From positions 1 through 54,530 of the forward strand of contig CANBSH010000009.1 of NCBI GenBank assembly GCA_947372105.1: a DNA stretch of 54,530 nucleotides. Reading direction: 5' to 3'. Source of the stretch: Chitinophagaceae bacterium. GTDB lineage: Bacteria > Bacteroidota > Bacteroidia > Chitinophagales > Chitinophagaceae. Below the pieces are notes generated by a model that saw nothing but the letters and a program-made list of their open reading frames with translations, did not search any database and was not told the origin of the DNA. How positions within the stretch are numbered: the first letter of the stretch is position 1; each line of letters opens with the position of its first letter. The position numbers were made by a program, and so were the translations under genes. Shown here in pieces: positions 16,228 to 25,103 of the stretch.

Positions 16228-17001
16228 TTATTGTGTAATTGTTTTTTTGTACAGCAAAGATACTATGCAATACCCCAAAAAGCCAAATGGGATAGCCATC
16301 CATTTATAAAATACCGCAGCCACTGCCACTTCTAATACAATAAGTACAATGGGCAAATAAAGCTTTGGCTTTTGTCCTAATCCTTTTAAAGCCAACATAG
16401 GTCTTGTCATGACCATTAAAAAGCTCACTATCAAAACATATAAAAACCAAAAAACGGGTGATAATAATAATTGAGAAAACCAACCTGCTTGCCAATAAAT
16501 TAATGGAAAAGAAGCTGTCAATAAACCAATCATAGGGATAGGCACTCCTTTAAAATAGGATCTTTGTTCTGTATCAATGTTGAATCGCGCCAATCGATAT
16601 GCTCCTGCCATAGGCAATATAAATGCGGCTCCTAATAAAAAAGAATTATGACTAAATGCATTTACATCATTGGCTAATGACATGCGTAAAAATTGAAAAA
16701 TAATAAAAGCGGGTGCTACCCCAAAACTCACCACATCGGCTAATGAATCTAGTTGCTTTCCCATTTCGGAAGATGCTTTTAACCATCTTGCCACAAAGCC
16801 ATCAAAAAAATCTACAATAGCTGCAATGCCAATACATAAACTTGCATAATATAATTGTTCAGGCATTTCAATAATCATCCCGCCTGTTTCATCCATCGAA
16901 GCTATCGCACCTGCTTGAAATGCATATACAATTGCCCAACAACCAAAAAACAAGTTGAGTAAAGTTATGATATTAGGTATTTGTTTTTGCAACCAACCCA
17001 T
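16228..17001 (-). CDS. pssA: CDP-diacylglycerol-serine O-phosphatidyltransferase
   Basis: A 257-aa integral membrane CDP-alcohol phosphatidyltransferase. The signature DG-X2-AR-X8-G-X3-D-X3-D is seen in DGFVARWLKASSEMGKQLD followed by SLAD; the aspartates bind the metal and CDP-diacylglycerol. About seven or eight hydrophobic segments span the protein. It makes phosphatidylserine, the precursor of phosphatidylethanolamine, at the inner membrane. The sequence PNIITLLNLFFGCWAI near the N-terminus is typical of the serine-using subgroup. It sits 3 bases downstream of the aminopeptidase P gene, with purS 6 bases after it, so pepP-pssA-purS form a tight run. Confidence 0.92.
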   Translation of the reverse strand: MGWLQKQIPNIITLLNLFFGCWAIVYAFQAGAIASMDETGGMIIEMPEQLYYASLCIGIAAIVDFFDGFVARWLKASSEMGKQLDSLADVVSFGVAPAFIIFQFLRMSLANDVNAFSHNSFLLGAAFILPMAGAYRLARFNIDTEQRSYFKGVPIPMIGLLTASFPLIYWQAGWFSQLLLSPVFWFLYVLIVSFLMVMTRPMLALKGLGQKPKLYLPIVLIVLEVAVAAVFYKWMAIPFGFLGYCIVSLLYKKTITQ

Positions 17002-17004
17002 TCC

Positions 17005-18306
17005 TTATTTTTTTTGACGTTTCATTAATGATTCAATTTCCTCTGCTGTGATGGGGATATTTTTCATTAAATCCTGATTGCCTCTATTCGTAATCCAAAA
17101 ATTATTTTCAATACGAACACCCATATTTTCTTCTTTAATATAAATACCTGGCTCAATTGTGAAAACCATACCTGGTTGAATAGGTTCGGTACGAGTTCCT
17201 AAATCATGTACATCCAATCCTAAATGATGTGAAATTCCATGATATAAATATTTACGGTACGCTCTGTTTTCAGGATCTTCATTTTTCACAGCCGACTTTG
17301 TCAACAATCCAATTTTTAAAAATTGTTGTGTTGCTTCTTCCCCTACCTTATCGGTATATTTTGCAATTGTAATGCCTGGCTTTAAAATAGATTTAGCATA
17401 ATTATGCAAATGCAAACATGCATTGTACACTGTTTTTTGACGACGACCAAACTTCCCATTCACTGGTACTGTTCTGGTTAAATCGGCGCAGTATCCACCA
17501 TATTCCGCACCAAAATCCATTAATACTAATTCCCCCTCCTTACACTCACTATTATTATTTACATAATGTAAGGTTCTTGCATTATCGCCACTGGCAATGA
17601 TACTATGGTAAGCTACCCCTGTTGCTCTTTGACTTAAGAATGAATGATAAATTTCTGCTTCAATTTCACACTCATTTACACCGGGCTGAATAAATTGTAA
17701 CAGACGGCGAAAAGTAACATCGGTAATATCAATTGCTTTTTGCAACACTACAATTTCTTCTTTCGTTTTAATAGCACGCAATTCTTTCATGATTCTAGCA
17801 GCACGCAAATATTGATGTAAAGGATATCTTGCTTGCATTTCATCAATGAAACGATATTCATTGGTACGAATTAAATTATTCTTGCGATCATTTTCATTTG
17901 AATCTAAATAAATAGCATCTGCTAAATGAATCCATGGTTGTAACATACCATCTAATACATCTACCCAAACAATGGTTTGAATACCAGAGATGTTAGTGGC
18001 TTCATGTGCTCTTAATCTTTTTCCGTCCCAAATTTCTTTTAACTCTTGTGGACGAACCAATACCAATACTTCTCTGTATTTAGGATCTGGATTGTCTGGA
18101 AATAAAATAACCATGGAACCTTCTTGTTCAATACCCGACAACCAAAACAATTCAGTGTTTTGTTTAAACCCATGCAAAGCATCTGCATTGTAGGGGAATT
18201 CATCATTGCTCACAATTATGGCAATGCTGTTTTTTTGCATTTTAGATGCAAAACGTTGTCTGTTTTGAATAAAAATGGTGGGATCTAAGGGTAAATATTT
18301 TGCCAT
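17005..18306 (-). CDS. pepP: Xaa-Pro aminopeptidase (aminopeptidase P, M24B)
   Basis: A 433-aa cytoplasmic metallopeptidase that removes N-terminal residues preceding proline. The first ~170 residues are the aminopeptidase P N-terminal domain. The pita-bread domain carries the five metal ligands: the two Asp in VLMDFGAEYGGYCADLTRTV, His in YHGISHHLGLDVHD, Glu in FTIEPGIYI, and Glu in VRIENNFWIT. Length matches the E. coli enzyme (441 aa). It is the first gene of the pepP-pssA-purS run, and recG ends 46 bases upstream. Confidence 0.94.
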   Translation of the reverse strand: MAKYLPLDPTIFIQNRQRFASKMQKNSIAIIVSNDEFPYNADALHGFKQNTELFWLSGIEQEGSMVILFPDNPDPKYREVLVLVRPQELKEIWDGKRLRAHEATNISGIQTIVWVDVLDGMLQPWIHLADAIYLDSNENDRKNNLIRTNEYRFIDEMQARYPLHQYLRAARIMKELRAIKTKEEIVVLQKAIDITDVTFRRLLQFIQPGVNECEIEAEIYHSFLSQRATGVAYHSIIASGDNARTLHYVNNNSECKEGELVLMDFGAEYGGYCADLTRTVPVNGKFGRRQKTVYNACLHLHNYAKSILKPGITIAKYTDKVGEEATQQFLKIGLLTKSAVKNEDPENRAYRKYLYHGISHHLGLDVHDLGTRTEPIQPGMVFTIEPGIYIKEENMGVRIENNFWITNRGNQDLMKNIPITAEEIESLMKRQKK

Positions 18307-18351
18307 AATGTTATGATTTGAGTATATGCAAGATAATTAATTTGTGGCGGG

Positions 18352-20454
18352 TTAAGCGATCTTTCCCCAGCCTATTTTGTTTTTTTGAATCGCTAAAAAT
18401 TGCCTTAAACTAGCATGTTCCGGCAACTGTAAGCTAGGATCCTTTTCGCAAAGGGCCACTGCTGCGTCTTTTGCTAATTCCAGCGTATCTCTATTGTTTA
18501 AAATATTCGCTAATTTAAAGTTAAGTGCCCCACTTTGGCGGGTTCCATCAATATCCCCAGGGCCTCTTAATTCCAGATCCTTTTCGGCGATTACAAAACC
18601 ATCGCTCGTGGTACACATAATTTTTAATCTTTCCTTTGCTTCTCTACTTGCTTTGACACTACTTAATAAAATACAATAACTCTGTTCCGATCCTCTTCCC
18701 ACACGTCCCCTTAGCTGATGTAATTGCGACAAGCCAAATTTCTCAGAACTTTCAATCACCATCACACTTGCATTGGGTACATTCACGCCCACTTCAATAA
18801 CTGTAGTGCCCACTAAAATTTGAGTGTCTCCAGAAACAAACCTTTTCATATTCGTTTCCTTCTCTATATTTTTTTGGCGACCATGCACCATACTAATTTT
18901 ATACTTGGGTTCGGGGAAATAACTTTTTACTTGCTCATACCCTTGCATCAAATCTTCAAAACTTAATTTTTCACTTTCCTCAATTAAAGGATATACAAAA
19001 TAAGCTTGTCTCCCTTTGGTGATTTCCGTTTTCACAAAGTCCATCACACTGGCTCTGGCCGTTTCATAACGATGGACTGTTTTAATCACTTGTCTTCCAG
19101 GAGGCAATTCATCCATCACGCTATAATCCAAATCGCCAAAGGCAGTCATTGCTAATGTTCTTGGTATAGGTGTCGCAGTCATTACTAAAACATGCGGCGG
19201 GATGGTAGATTTTTTCCATAACTGCGCACGTTGTGCCACTCCAAAACGATGTTGCTCATCAATGACTGCCAATCCTAAATTTTTAAACTGAACTACTTCC
19301 TCAATGATGGCATGCGTGCCTACTACAAAGTGAATCGTATCCTCTGCTAATCCTTTTAATATTCTTCTTCGTTCGGCAATTTTAGTGCTGCCTGTGAGCA
19401 ATGCAATTTCTAAAGGCATTGATTTTAATAATTCGCCCAAGCCTGCATAGTGTTGCTGTGCAAGGATTTCAGTAGGTGCCATAATACAACTTTGAAAACC
19501 ATTATCGGCTGCAATCAACATCGCTAGTAAAGCAATCATAGTTTTACCACTACCCACATCCCCTTGTAATAAGCGATTCATTTGATACCCTTTTGCGGTA
19601 TCTACTCTTATTTCTTTAATCACTCTTTTTTGCGCACCGGTTAATTCAAATGGCAAATATTGATTATAAAAATTATTAAAATAGTCCCCTACTTTTTCAA
19701 ATCGATGCCCTTTACTATTTTTATGTCTTTGAATTTTAATTAAATTCAATCTTACTTGCGCGATAAATAATTCTTCAAACATTAAACGTTCTAACGCTTT
19801 TTTATAATTCGCATTGGAAGTAGGAAAATGTATTTGACGAAATGCTTCCCATCTGCTGGGTCTATCTTTTAATAATGAAGCAGGTAAATTTTCGGGCACT
19901 TCTCTTTCACTTATTTGTTGAAATAAACCCTGCGTTAATTTTCCAATTTGTTTTCCATTTAATCCTCTTGATTTTAATTTTTCGGTAGAAGAATAAACAG
20001 GTTCTAACAAAGATTTTTGTCCTTGTGCAACGGCCACATAGGGTTCTATTTCGGGATGTACAATTTGCGCCCTTCCATTAAAAAAACTCACTCTGCCAAA
20101 TACTAAAAACATCCCTCCTTCCACTAAATTTTTTTGTACCCAATTAATTCCTTGAAACCAAGCCAACTCCAACTGACCCGTTTCATCTTGGAGCTGAGCC
20201 ACCAAACGTTTAGCTCTTCTTTCCCCAATGACTTCTAATCCCCTCAACACCCCTTTAACTTGGATAAAATCTTGTTCGGGACGGATAGAAGCGATGGTGG
20301 ATACTTGGGTTTTATCAATATGTCGGTGCGGGAAATGTTGTAATAAGTCACCAAAAGTATATATCTCAAGCTCTTTTTTGAGCAGATCGGCCCGCAAAGG
20401 GCCTACTCCTTTGAGGTATTCGATAGGGCTAGATAAAAGAGAAGCTTGGCTCAA
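18352..20454 (-). CDS. recG: ATP-dependent DNA helicase RecG
   Basis: A 700-aa superfamily 2 translocase that reverses stalled replication forks and processes branched DNA. The N-terminal wedge/OB domain occupies roughly residues 1-230. The helicase core begins at LTGAQKRVIKEI, with Walker A LLQGDVGSGKTMIALLA, motif II VIDEQHRFG, motif III MTATPIPRTLA and motif VI QLHQLRGRVGRG. The C-terminal TRG-like region is present (ELRGPGDIDGTRQSG). Its ATG at 20454 lies only 82 bases from the divergent trpS start, so the two share a small promoter region. Confidence 0.97.
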   Translation of the reverse strand: MSQASLLSSPIEYLKGVGPLRADLLKKELEIYTFGDLLQHFPHRHIDKTQVSTIASIRPEQDFIQVKGVLRGLEVIGERRAKRLVAQLQDETGQLELAWFQGINWVQKNLVEGGMFLVFGRVSFFNGRAQIVHPEIEPYVAVAQGQKSLLEPVYSSTEKLKSRGLNGKQIGKLTQGLFQQISEREVPENLPASLLKDRPSRWEAFRQIHFPTSNANYKKALERLMFEELFIAQVRLNLIKIQRHKNSKGHRFEKVGDYFNNFYNQYLPFELTGAQKRVIKEIRVDTAKGYQMNRLLQGDVGSGKTMIALLAMLIAADNGFQSCIMAPTEILAQQHYAGLGELLKSMPLEIALLTGSTKIAERRRILKGLAEDTIHFVVGTHAIIEEVVQFKNLGLAVIDEQHRFGVAQRAQLWKKSTIPPHVLVMTATPIPRTLAMTAFGDLDYSVMDELPPGRQVIKTVHRYETARASVMDFVKTEITKGRQAYFVYPLIEESEKLSFEDLMQGYEQVKSYFPEPKYKISMVHGRQKNIEKETNMKRFVSGDTQILVGTTVIEVGVNVPNASVMVIESSEKFGLSQLHQLRGRVGRGSEQSYCILLSSVKASREAKERLKIMCTTSDGFVIAEKDLELRGPGDIDGTRQSGALNFKLANILNNRDTLELAKDAAVALCEKDPSLQLPEHASLRQFLAIQKNKIGWGKIA

Positions 20455-20520
20455 ACGATTTTTTTTAAAATTAGGTACAAATATCCCAAAAAGATGCTAA
20501 AAAATGGGTTCCCGATTCAT

Positions 20521-20528
20521 TATCTTCG
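20521..20528 (+). promoter_or_regulatory. Probable -7 element of trpS
   Basis: TATCTTCG matches TAnnTTTG with one difference and lies seven bases before the trpS ATG at 20536. It supports that start over the upstream in-frame ATG-less extension, which would overlap recG. Confidence 0.4.
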
Positions 20529-20535
20529 CACAGAT

Positions 20536-21549
20536 ATGGAAAAGGAAATAGTATTAAGCGGAATTAGACCCACCGGGTTCCTGCATTTGGGGAATTATTT
20601 TGGTGCCATGCGCAATTATGTGCGTATGCAGGATGAATATCAATGTTATTTTTTTGTAGCCAATTGGCATAGTTTAACCACACATCCTGATACGAAGGAA
20701 TTACAACAAAGTGTTTTACGCGTTGTAGCAGAAAATATTGCTTGTGGATTAGATCCTGAAAAAGTGGCTTTGTATGTTCAAAGTGATGTGCCAGAAATTG
20801 CAGAATTGTATTTGTATTTAAATATGTTGTCTTATAAAGGCGAGTTAGAAAAGACCACCACATTTAAAGATAAAGTCCGCATGCAACCCGACAACGTGAA
20901 TGCGGGTTTGTTGACCTATCCTGTTTTGCAAGCTGCTGATATTTTAATTCATAGAGCAGTGAAAGTGCCTGTAGGAAAAGATCAAGAACAAAATTTAGAA
21001 ATGGCACGCAATTTTGCGGAGCGATTTAATTATAGATACGGCGATATTTTTCCTTTACCCTATGCTTTTAATTACAATAGTGAACTAGTTAAAATTTTAG
21101 GCTTAGATGGCAATGGCAAAATGAGTAAGAGTGAAAATCAAATGACCACTTTGTTTTTAGCTGACGAGGACGATTTAATTCGTAAAAAAGTGATGAAAGC
21201 TAAAACGGACCAAGGCCCATTAGCCCCTCATTCAGCAAAGCCCGACTATATTGAAAATCTATTTACTTTAATGAAATTGGTCAGTACCCCCGATACGGTT
21301 CAAAAATTTGAAGATGATTTCAATAATAGTAGCGAAGGGAACTGCATTATCAGATATGGGGATATGAAAAAGCAATTGGCCGAAGATATGGTTCAATTTA
21401 TTCAACCCATTCGCTCACATGCGACTGATTTACAAAACAATAAAGAACATTTAATTAAAATAATCAGACAAGGTGCGGACAAAGCAAGACAAAGCGCTTC
21501 CCAAACCTTATCCCTAGTGCGTAAAAGCATTGGAATGGATTACCTATAA
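20536..21549 (+). CDS. trpS: Tryptophan-tRNA ligase
   Basis: A 337-aa class I aminoacyl-tRNA synthetase from ATG 20536. The HIGH-type motif is HLGN (17-20) in SGIRPTGFLHLGNY, and the KMSKS motif lies at 195-199. GDQ-like GKDQEQN at 147-153 matches the tryptophan-adenylate site. The frame is open further upstream to 20446, but that part overlaps the start of recG and lacks homology; the family always begins about ten residues before TGFLHLGN. The gene is divergent from recG and precedes the deoxynucleoside kinase by 51 bases. Confidence 0.96.
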   Translation: MEKEIVLSGIRPTGFLHLGNYFGAMRNYVRMQDEYQCYFFVANWHSLTTHPDTKELQQSVLRVVAENIACGLDPEKVALYVQSDVPEIAELYLYLNMLSYKGELEKTTTFKDKVRMQPDNVNAGLLTYPVLQAADILIHRAVKVPVGKDQEQNLEMARNFAERFNYRYGDIFPLPYAFNYNSELVKILGLDGNGKMSKSENQMTTLFLADEDDLIRKKVMKAKTDQGPLAPHSAKPDYIENLFTLMKLVSTPDTVQKFEDDFNNSSEGNCIIRYGDMKKQLAEDMVQFIQPIRSHATDLQNNKEHLIKIIRQGADKARQSASQTLSLVRKSIGMDYL

Positions 21550-21565
21550 AAATCTTAAAAAAAAG

Positions 21566-21585
21566 AAATAGTCAAACAACTATTT
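21566..21585 (+). terminator. Weak hairpin after trpS
   Basis: A 7-bp inverted repeat (AAATAGT, six-base loop, ACTATTT) lies between trpS and the kinase gene. The stem is AT-rich, so it may only attenuate transcription. Confidence 0.3.
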
Positions 21586-21600
21586 TGTATTTTCACTATC

Positions 21601-22236
21601 ATGGCAAAAGCAAAAAAAGCAAAACACATCGCAGTCGCTGGCAATATTGGTGCTGGAAAAACGACATTAACCGAACAGTTAAGCAAACATTATCGTTGGA
21701 TACCTCAATTTGAAGATGTAGATCATAATCCTTATTTGAGTGATTTTTATGATGATATGCCTAGATGGAGTTTTAATTTACAAATTTATTTTTTACACGG
21801 AAGATTGAATCAAATATTAGATATTCAAAGAGGGACTGAAACCATTATTCAAGATCGTACGATTTATGAAGATGCTAATATTTTTGCTCCCAACTTGCAT
21901 GAAATGGGATTAATGAGCAAACGTGATTTTGATAACTATTACGGATTTTTTAGTACGATCAAAACCATGGTACAACCTCCAGACTTACTTATTTATTTAA
22001 AAGCATCCGTTCCTACTTTGGTTTCTCAAATTCAAAAAAGAGGACGTGAATACGAAGAAAATATTCGTTTAGATTATTTAAAAAAATTAAACGAGTATTA
22101 TAACAAATGGATTGAAGGATATAAAGAAGGGCCTTTGTTAATAATTGATTGCGATAAAAATAAATTCGGCGAAAACGAAGAAGATTTAGGCGAAATTATT
22201 AGCAAGGTTGATGGAATGTTATACGGTTTATTTTAA
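21601..22236 (+). CDS. Deoxynucleoside kinase (dAdo/dGuo kinase type)
   Basis: A 211-aa dNK-family kinase that phosphorylates deoxynucleosides for salvage. The P-loop GNIGAGKT is at residues 14-21. The substrate-side elements are FEDVDHNPYL and QIYFLHGRL, and the DRS-like motif is QDRTIYED. The arginine-rich lid is QIQKRGREYEENI. The N-terminal MAKAKKAKH is an added basic stretch. Bacillus and Bacteroidota proteins of this type act mainly on deoxyadenosine and deoxyguanosine, but the preference cannot be read here. It is followed after 6 bases by the glcD-like gene. Confidence 0.9.
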   Translation: MAKAKKAKHIAVAGNIGAGKTTLTEQLSKHYRWIPQFEDVDHNPYLSDFYDDMPRWSFNLQIYFLHGRLNQILDIQRGTETIIQDRTIYEDANIFAPNLHEMGLMSKRDFDNYYGFFSTIKTMVQPPDLLIYLKASVPTLVSQIQKRGREYEENIRLDYLKKLNEYYNKWIEGYKEGPLLIIDCDKNKFGENEEDLGEIISKVDGMLYGLF

Positions 22237-22242
22237 ATTCAC

Positions 22243-23649
22243 ATGAATACTATTACACCTTCCATAATTACACAATTTGAAACAATTGTGGGTGCCGAAT
22301 ATGTATTAACGGATCATGAAAATGTGGAAAAATACGGCAGAGATGAAACTGAAAAATTGTTTTATGCTCCACAAGTCATTGTAAAGCCCAGAACTCCTCA
22401 AGAAATTTCACAGTTACTTGTTATTTGTAATGAACATCTTATTCCTGTCACGCCCAGAGGTGCAGGAACAGGCCTAAGTGGTGGCGCCCTACCTCATTTA
22501 GGTGGATTGGTTATTTCCATGGAACGTTTTAATCAAATATTAAATATTGATGAACGTAATTTACAAGTCACTACCGAACCTGGTGTGATCACCGAAGTAT
22601 TGCAAGACACCGTTAAAGAAAAAGGATTATTCTATCCTCCGGATCCCGCAAGTAAAGGCAGCTGTTTTATTGGAGGAAATATTTCAGAAAATTCAGGAGG
22701 ACCTAAAGCTGTGAAATATGGCGTGGTAAAAGATTATGTCCTCAACTTAGAAGTCGTTTTACCTACCGGTGAAATTATTTGGACAGGCTCGAATGTTTTA
22801 AAAAATGCAACAGGATATAACTTAACGCAATTATTAGTGGGTAGTGAAGGTACTTTAGGAATTGTCACTAAAATAGTTCTTCGACTCATCCCCCATCCCA
22901 AGTTTGATGTGTTAATGTTAGCCCCTTTTAATAGTTTAGAAAAAGCTAGCGAAGCAGTGAGTGCTATATTTAGAGCAGGCATCACCCCAAGTGCTATGGA
23001 ACTGATGGAAATTGACGCCATTCGCTTAGCCACAAAAATGTTAGATAGCACGGCCATTCCTTTAACAGATGATTTAGCAGCTCATTTAATTATTGAAGTA
23101 GATGGCAATAATATGGAGGTCCTCATGAGTGAAATGGAAGCAATAGCCGAAGTGTTAATGCAATATGAGGCAGGCGAATTATTATTTGCAGATGATGCAC
23201 AACAAAAAAATGAGCTTTGGAAAATTAGAAGAAGAGCCAATGAAGCTGCAGTCACTGCAGGTTATACTATTGAAGAAGATACCGTCGTGCCTCGTGCTGC
23301 ATTACCTCAATTAATAAAAGGAGTAAAAGCTTTAGGCGTGGAGCATGGTTTTAAAGTAGTGTGTTATGGACATGCAGGGGATGGCAATTTGCATATTCGT
23401 ATCAATCACCCTACCATCAAAACAAGTTATGGCAACGAGGAAATCAATACTATTTTGAGAAACCTATTTGTTCTAGTTAAAGAATTAGGCGGAACTATCA
23501 GTGGAGAACATGGCATTGGCCTCATTCAAAAAGCCTATATCCCGGTAATGTTTGACGAAGTCACGCTTCAATTAATGAGAGGGATTAAAAAAACATTTGA
23601 CCCTAATAATATTTTAAACGCAGGTAAAATATTTGATTTAAAATCTTAA
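22243..23649 (+). CDS. FAD-linked oxidase, GlcD / D-lactate dehydrogenase-like
   Basis: A 468-aa VAO-family flavoprotein. The PCMH FAD-binding domain covers residues about 35-220, with TPRGAGTGLSGGALPHLGG and a second FAD-contact GGNISENSGGPKAVKYGVV. The C-terminal cap domain ends with the typical ISGEHGIGLIQKAYI and FDPNNILNAGKIF. A cytoplasmic VCYGHAGDGNLHIRI motif supplies probable active-site histidines. The family oxidises glycolate, D-lactate or other D-2-hydroxy acids. Glycolate oxidase would also need GlcE and GlcF subunits, and none are adjacent, so a single-subunit D-2-hydroxyacid dehydrogenase is more likely. Confidence 0.88.
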   Translation: MNTITPSIITQFETIVGAEYVLTDHENVEKYGRDETEKLFYAPQVIVKPRTPQEISQLLVICNEHLIPVTPRGAGTGLSGGALPHLGGLVISMERFNQILNIDERNLQVTTEPGVITEVLQDTVKEKGLFYPPDPASKGSCFIGGNISENSGGPKAVKYGVVKDYVLNLEVVLPTGEIIWTGSNVLKNATGYNLTQLLVGSEGTLGIVTKIVLRLIPHPKFDVLMLAPFNSLEKASEAVSAIFRAGITPSAMELMEIDAIRLATKMLDSTAIPLTDDLAAHLIIEVDGNNMEVLMSEMEAIAEVLMQYEAGELLFADDAQQKNELWKIRRRANEAAVTAGYTIEEDTVVPRAALPQLIKGVKALGVEHGFKVVCYGHAGDGNLHIRINHPTIKTSYGNEEINTILRNLFVLVKELGGTISGEHGIGLIQKAYIPVMFDEVTLQLMRGIKKTFDPNNILNAGKIFDLKS

Positions 23650-23760
23650 AATAATTTACCTCTATTTGATTCTCTAGCTTAATTAATTTTTACCTATGTT
23701 TTTTAACTTTTGATATTTTCTCCCTTTATTTTCTAATTCTGTATTGAACTAAAAATCACT

Positions 23761-23770
23761 CCCCCCCCCC
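23761..23770. repeat. Homopolymer of ten cytosines before an exported protein gene
   Basis: Ten consecutive C stand in otherwise AT-rich intergenic DNA, 13 bases before the ATG at 23784. Tracts of this kind can change length by replication slippage. The surrounding 134-base gap (23650-23783) holds no gene and no clear TAnnTTTG element. Confidence 0.85.
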
Positions 23771-23783
23771 AATATAATCTTCT

Positions 23784-24404
23784 ATGAAAAAATTCTTATT
23801 TCTATTTTTGTTTCTCTTATTTCTTGGAAGTTTTTCCGTTGATGCACAAAACATTGTAAAATCAAGCCCTGTCGCGAATGTAACAAACACTTTTGTGGGT
23901 GGGGGAATTGTAATTGGAGGAGGAGCCCATAATTTTCAAATTGGATTAAATCCTGAATTCGTAAAATCATACAATCAATATGTGGATGGGGGTTTGGCTA
24001 TGAATATATATTATGAAACATACAAAGACATCTACAATAATTTGCAGGGGAATAATTTTAAATATGGAATAGGTGCATTTACCAGAATATGGCCTGTGGA
24101 AACTTTTTTTATTCAAATACAACCCGAATACAATTGGGCTTGGATTCATCAAAAGGATTTATCTACAGGTGTTTCAGGCACTCAACGACTTGGTGCTAGT
24201 AGTTTATTGACTGGCCTTGGATATGGACATAAAAACGAAGGTGGATTTACTTATTTCTCTATCATGATTGACTTACTTAATAATCCTGGCTCCCCCTACT
24301 ATGATGTTTTCAATAAAAAACAACCCATCTTTAGAGCAGGCATTGGATTACCCTTACGTTTAGGCGATGCGAGAAGAAAGAAAAACGATTCGGCAAAGAA
24401 ATAG
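23784..24404 (+). CDS. Exported beta-rich protein of unknown function, possible outer-membrane barrel
   Basis: A 206-aa protein I cannot assign to a named family. Residues 1-21 form a strong signal peptide (MKKFLFLFLFLLFLGSFSVDA|Q). The mature part alternates hydrophobic and polar residues with many Gly and aromatic residues (YGIGAFTRIWPVETFFIQIQ, FRAGIGLPLRLG), which resembles short outer-membrane beta-barrel proteins common in Bacteroidota. The C-terminal end is basic (DARRKKNDSAKK) rather than aromatic, which is unusual for a barrel end. It stands alone, in the same direction as the preceding gene, and its start is preceded by the C10 tract. Confidence 0.7.
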   Translation: MKKFLFLFLFLLFLGSFSVDAQNIVKSSPVANVTNTFVGGGIVIGGGAHNFQIGLNPEFVKSYNQYVDGGLAMNIYYETYKDIYNNLQGNNFKYGIGAFTRIWPVETFFIQIQPEYNWAWIHQKDLSTGVSGTQRLGASSLLTGLGYGHKNEGGFTYFSIMIDLLNNPGSPYYDVFNKKQPIFRAGIGLPLRLGDARRKKNDSAKK

Positions 24405-24480
24405 ATGGAATTAAAAAAATGATAGTAATGGTACTCGTAAAAATAACAGACTACTATTTAAGACCCTACCTGAATTTAGA

Positions 24481-25020
24481 CTAAGATATAAGTTGAATTA
24501 ATTCATCTAAGGAAGTGCATACTTCAAATTGATATTGTGCGCGTTCATACATAAAATCTTCAGTTTCCATTTTATCTAACATCGCTATTAGGGCATCATA
24601 GTATCCTTCAAAATTGTAAATGATTACTTTTTTGTCGTGAATACTTAAATTATTCCATACCAACATTTCAAAAAGTTCATCCATAGTGCCTAGTCCACCA
24701 GGTAATACTATTGCAGCATCTCCTTTATCATATAAAAGCAACTTACGTTCATGCATATTCTCCGTCACAATCAATTCAGTCAATCCATTATGTTGTGCTT
24801 CCCATTCTATTAAAACTTTAGGTATAATTCCAATTACTTTGCCCCCTTTTTCTAAACAACCATTGGCAACTGCTCCCATAATTCCTTTATTGCCACCGCC
24901 ATATATTAATGTCACCTGATGTTGTGCTAACAAATGACCAAGTTGCAATGCTTGTTGCACATAAGCTGGATTTTTACCAGGCTTGGAACCGCAAAAAACA
25001 GTGACAGATTGAATATTCAT
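24481..25020 (-). CDS. LOG family protein (TIGR00730), nucleoside 5'-monophosphate phosphoribohydrolase
   Basis: A 179-aa Rossmann-fold protein of the lysine decarboxylase-like/LOG family. The defining motif PGGxGTxxE appears in VLPGGLGTMDELFEMLVW, and the N-terminal glycine-rich loop is IYGGGNKGIMGAVANG. Characterised members cleave cytokinin riboside monophosphates or AMP/GMP to base and ribose 5-phosphate. Whether this one makes cytokinin-like compounds or recycles nucleotides is not known. The gene is divergent from the sodium symporter gene and convergent with the exported protein gene; the 76-base gap between 24405 and 24480 shows nothing else. Confidence 0.9.
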   Translation of the reverse strand: MNIQSVTVFCGSKPGKNPAYVQQALQLGHLLAQHQVTLIYGGGNKGIMGAVANGCLEKGGKVIGIIPKVLIEWEAQHNGLTELIVTENMHERKLLLYDKGDAAIVLPGGLGTMDELFEMLVWNNLSIHDKKVIIYNFEGYYDALIAMLDKMETEDFMYERAQYQFEVCTSLDELIQLIS

Positions 25021-25047
25021 AAAAACAAATTATACTTAAATGCTGTT

Positions 25048-25055
25048 CAAATATA
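25048..25055 (-). promoter_or_regulatory. -7 promoter element of the LOG gene
   Basis: On the minus strand this is TATATTTG, an exact TAnnTTTG match, 27 bases before the start codon. No TTTG is found at the expected -33 spacing. Confidence 0.45.
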
Positions 25056-25103
25056 GGGGTAATTTCAAAGATTCTTATTACTTTGCCACATCAAATACCT
25101 ACT

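Noticed and set aside
20446..20535. Thirty-codon upstream extension of trpS
   Set aside because: It overlaps the start of recG, lacks TrpRS homology, and the -7-like element at 20521 lies inside it.
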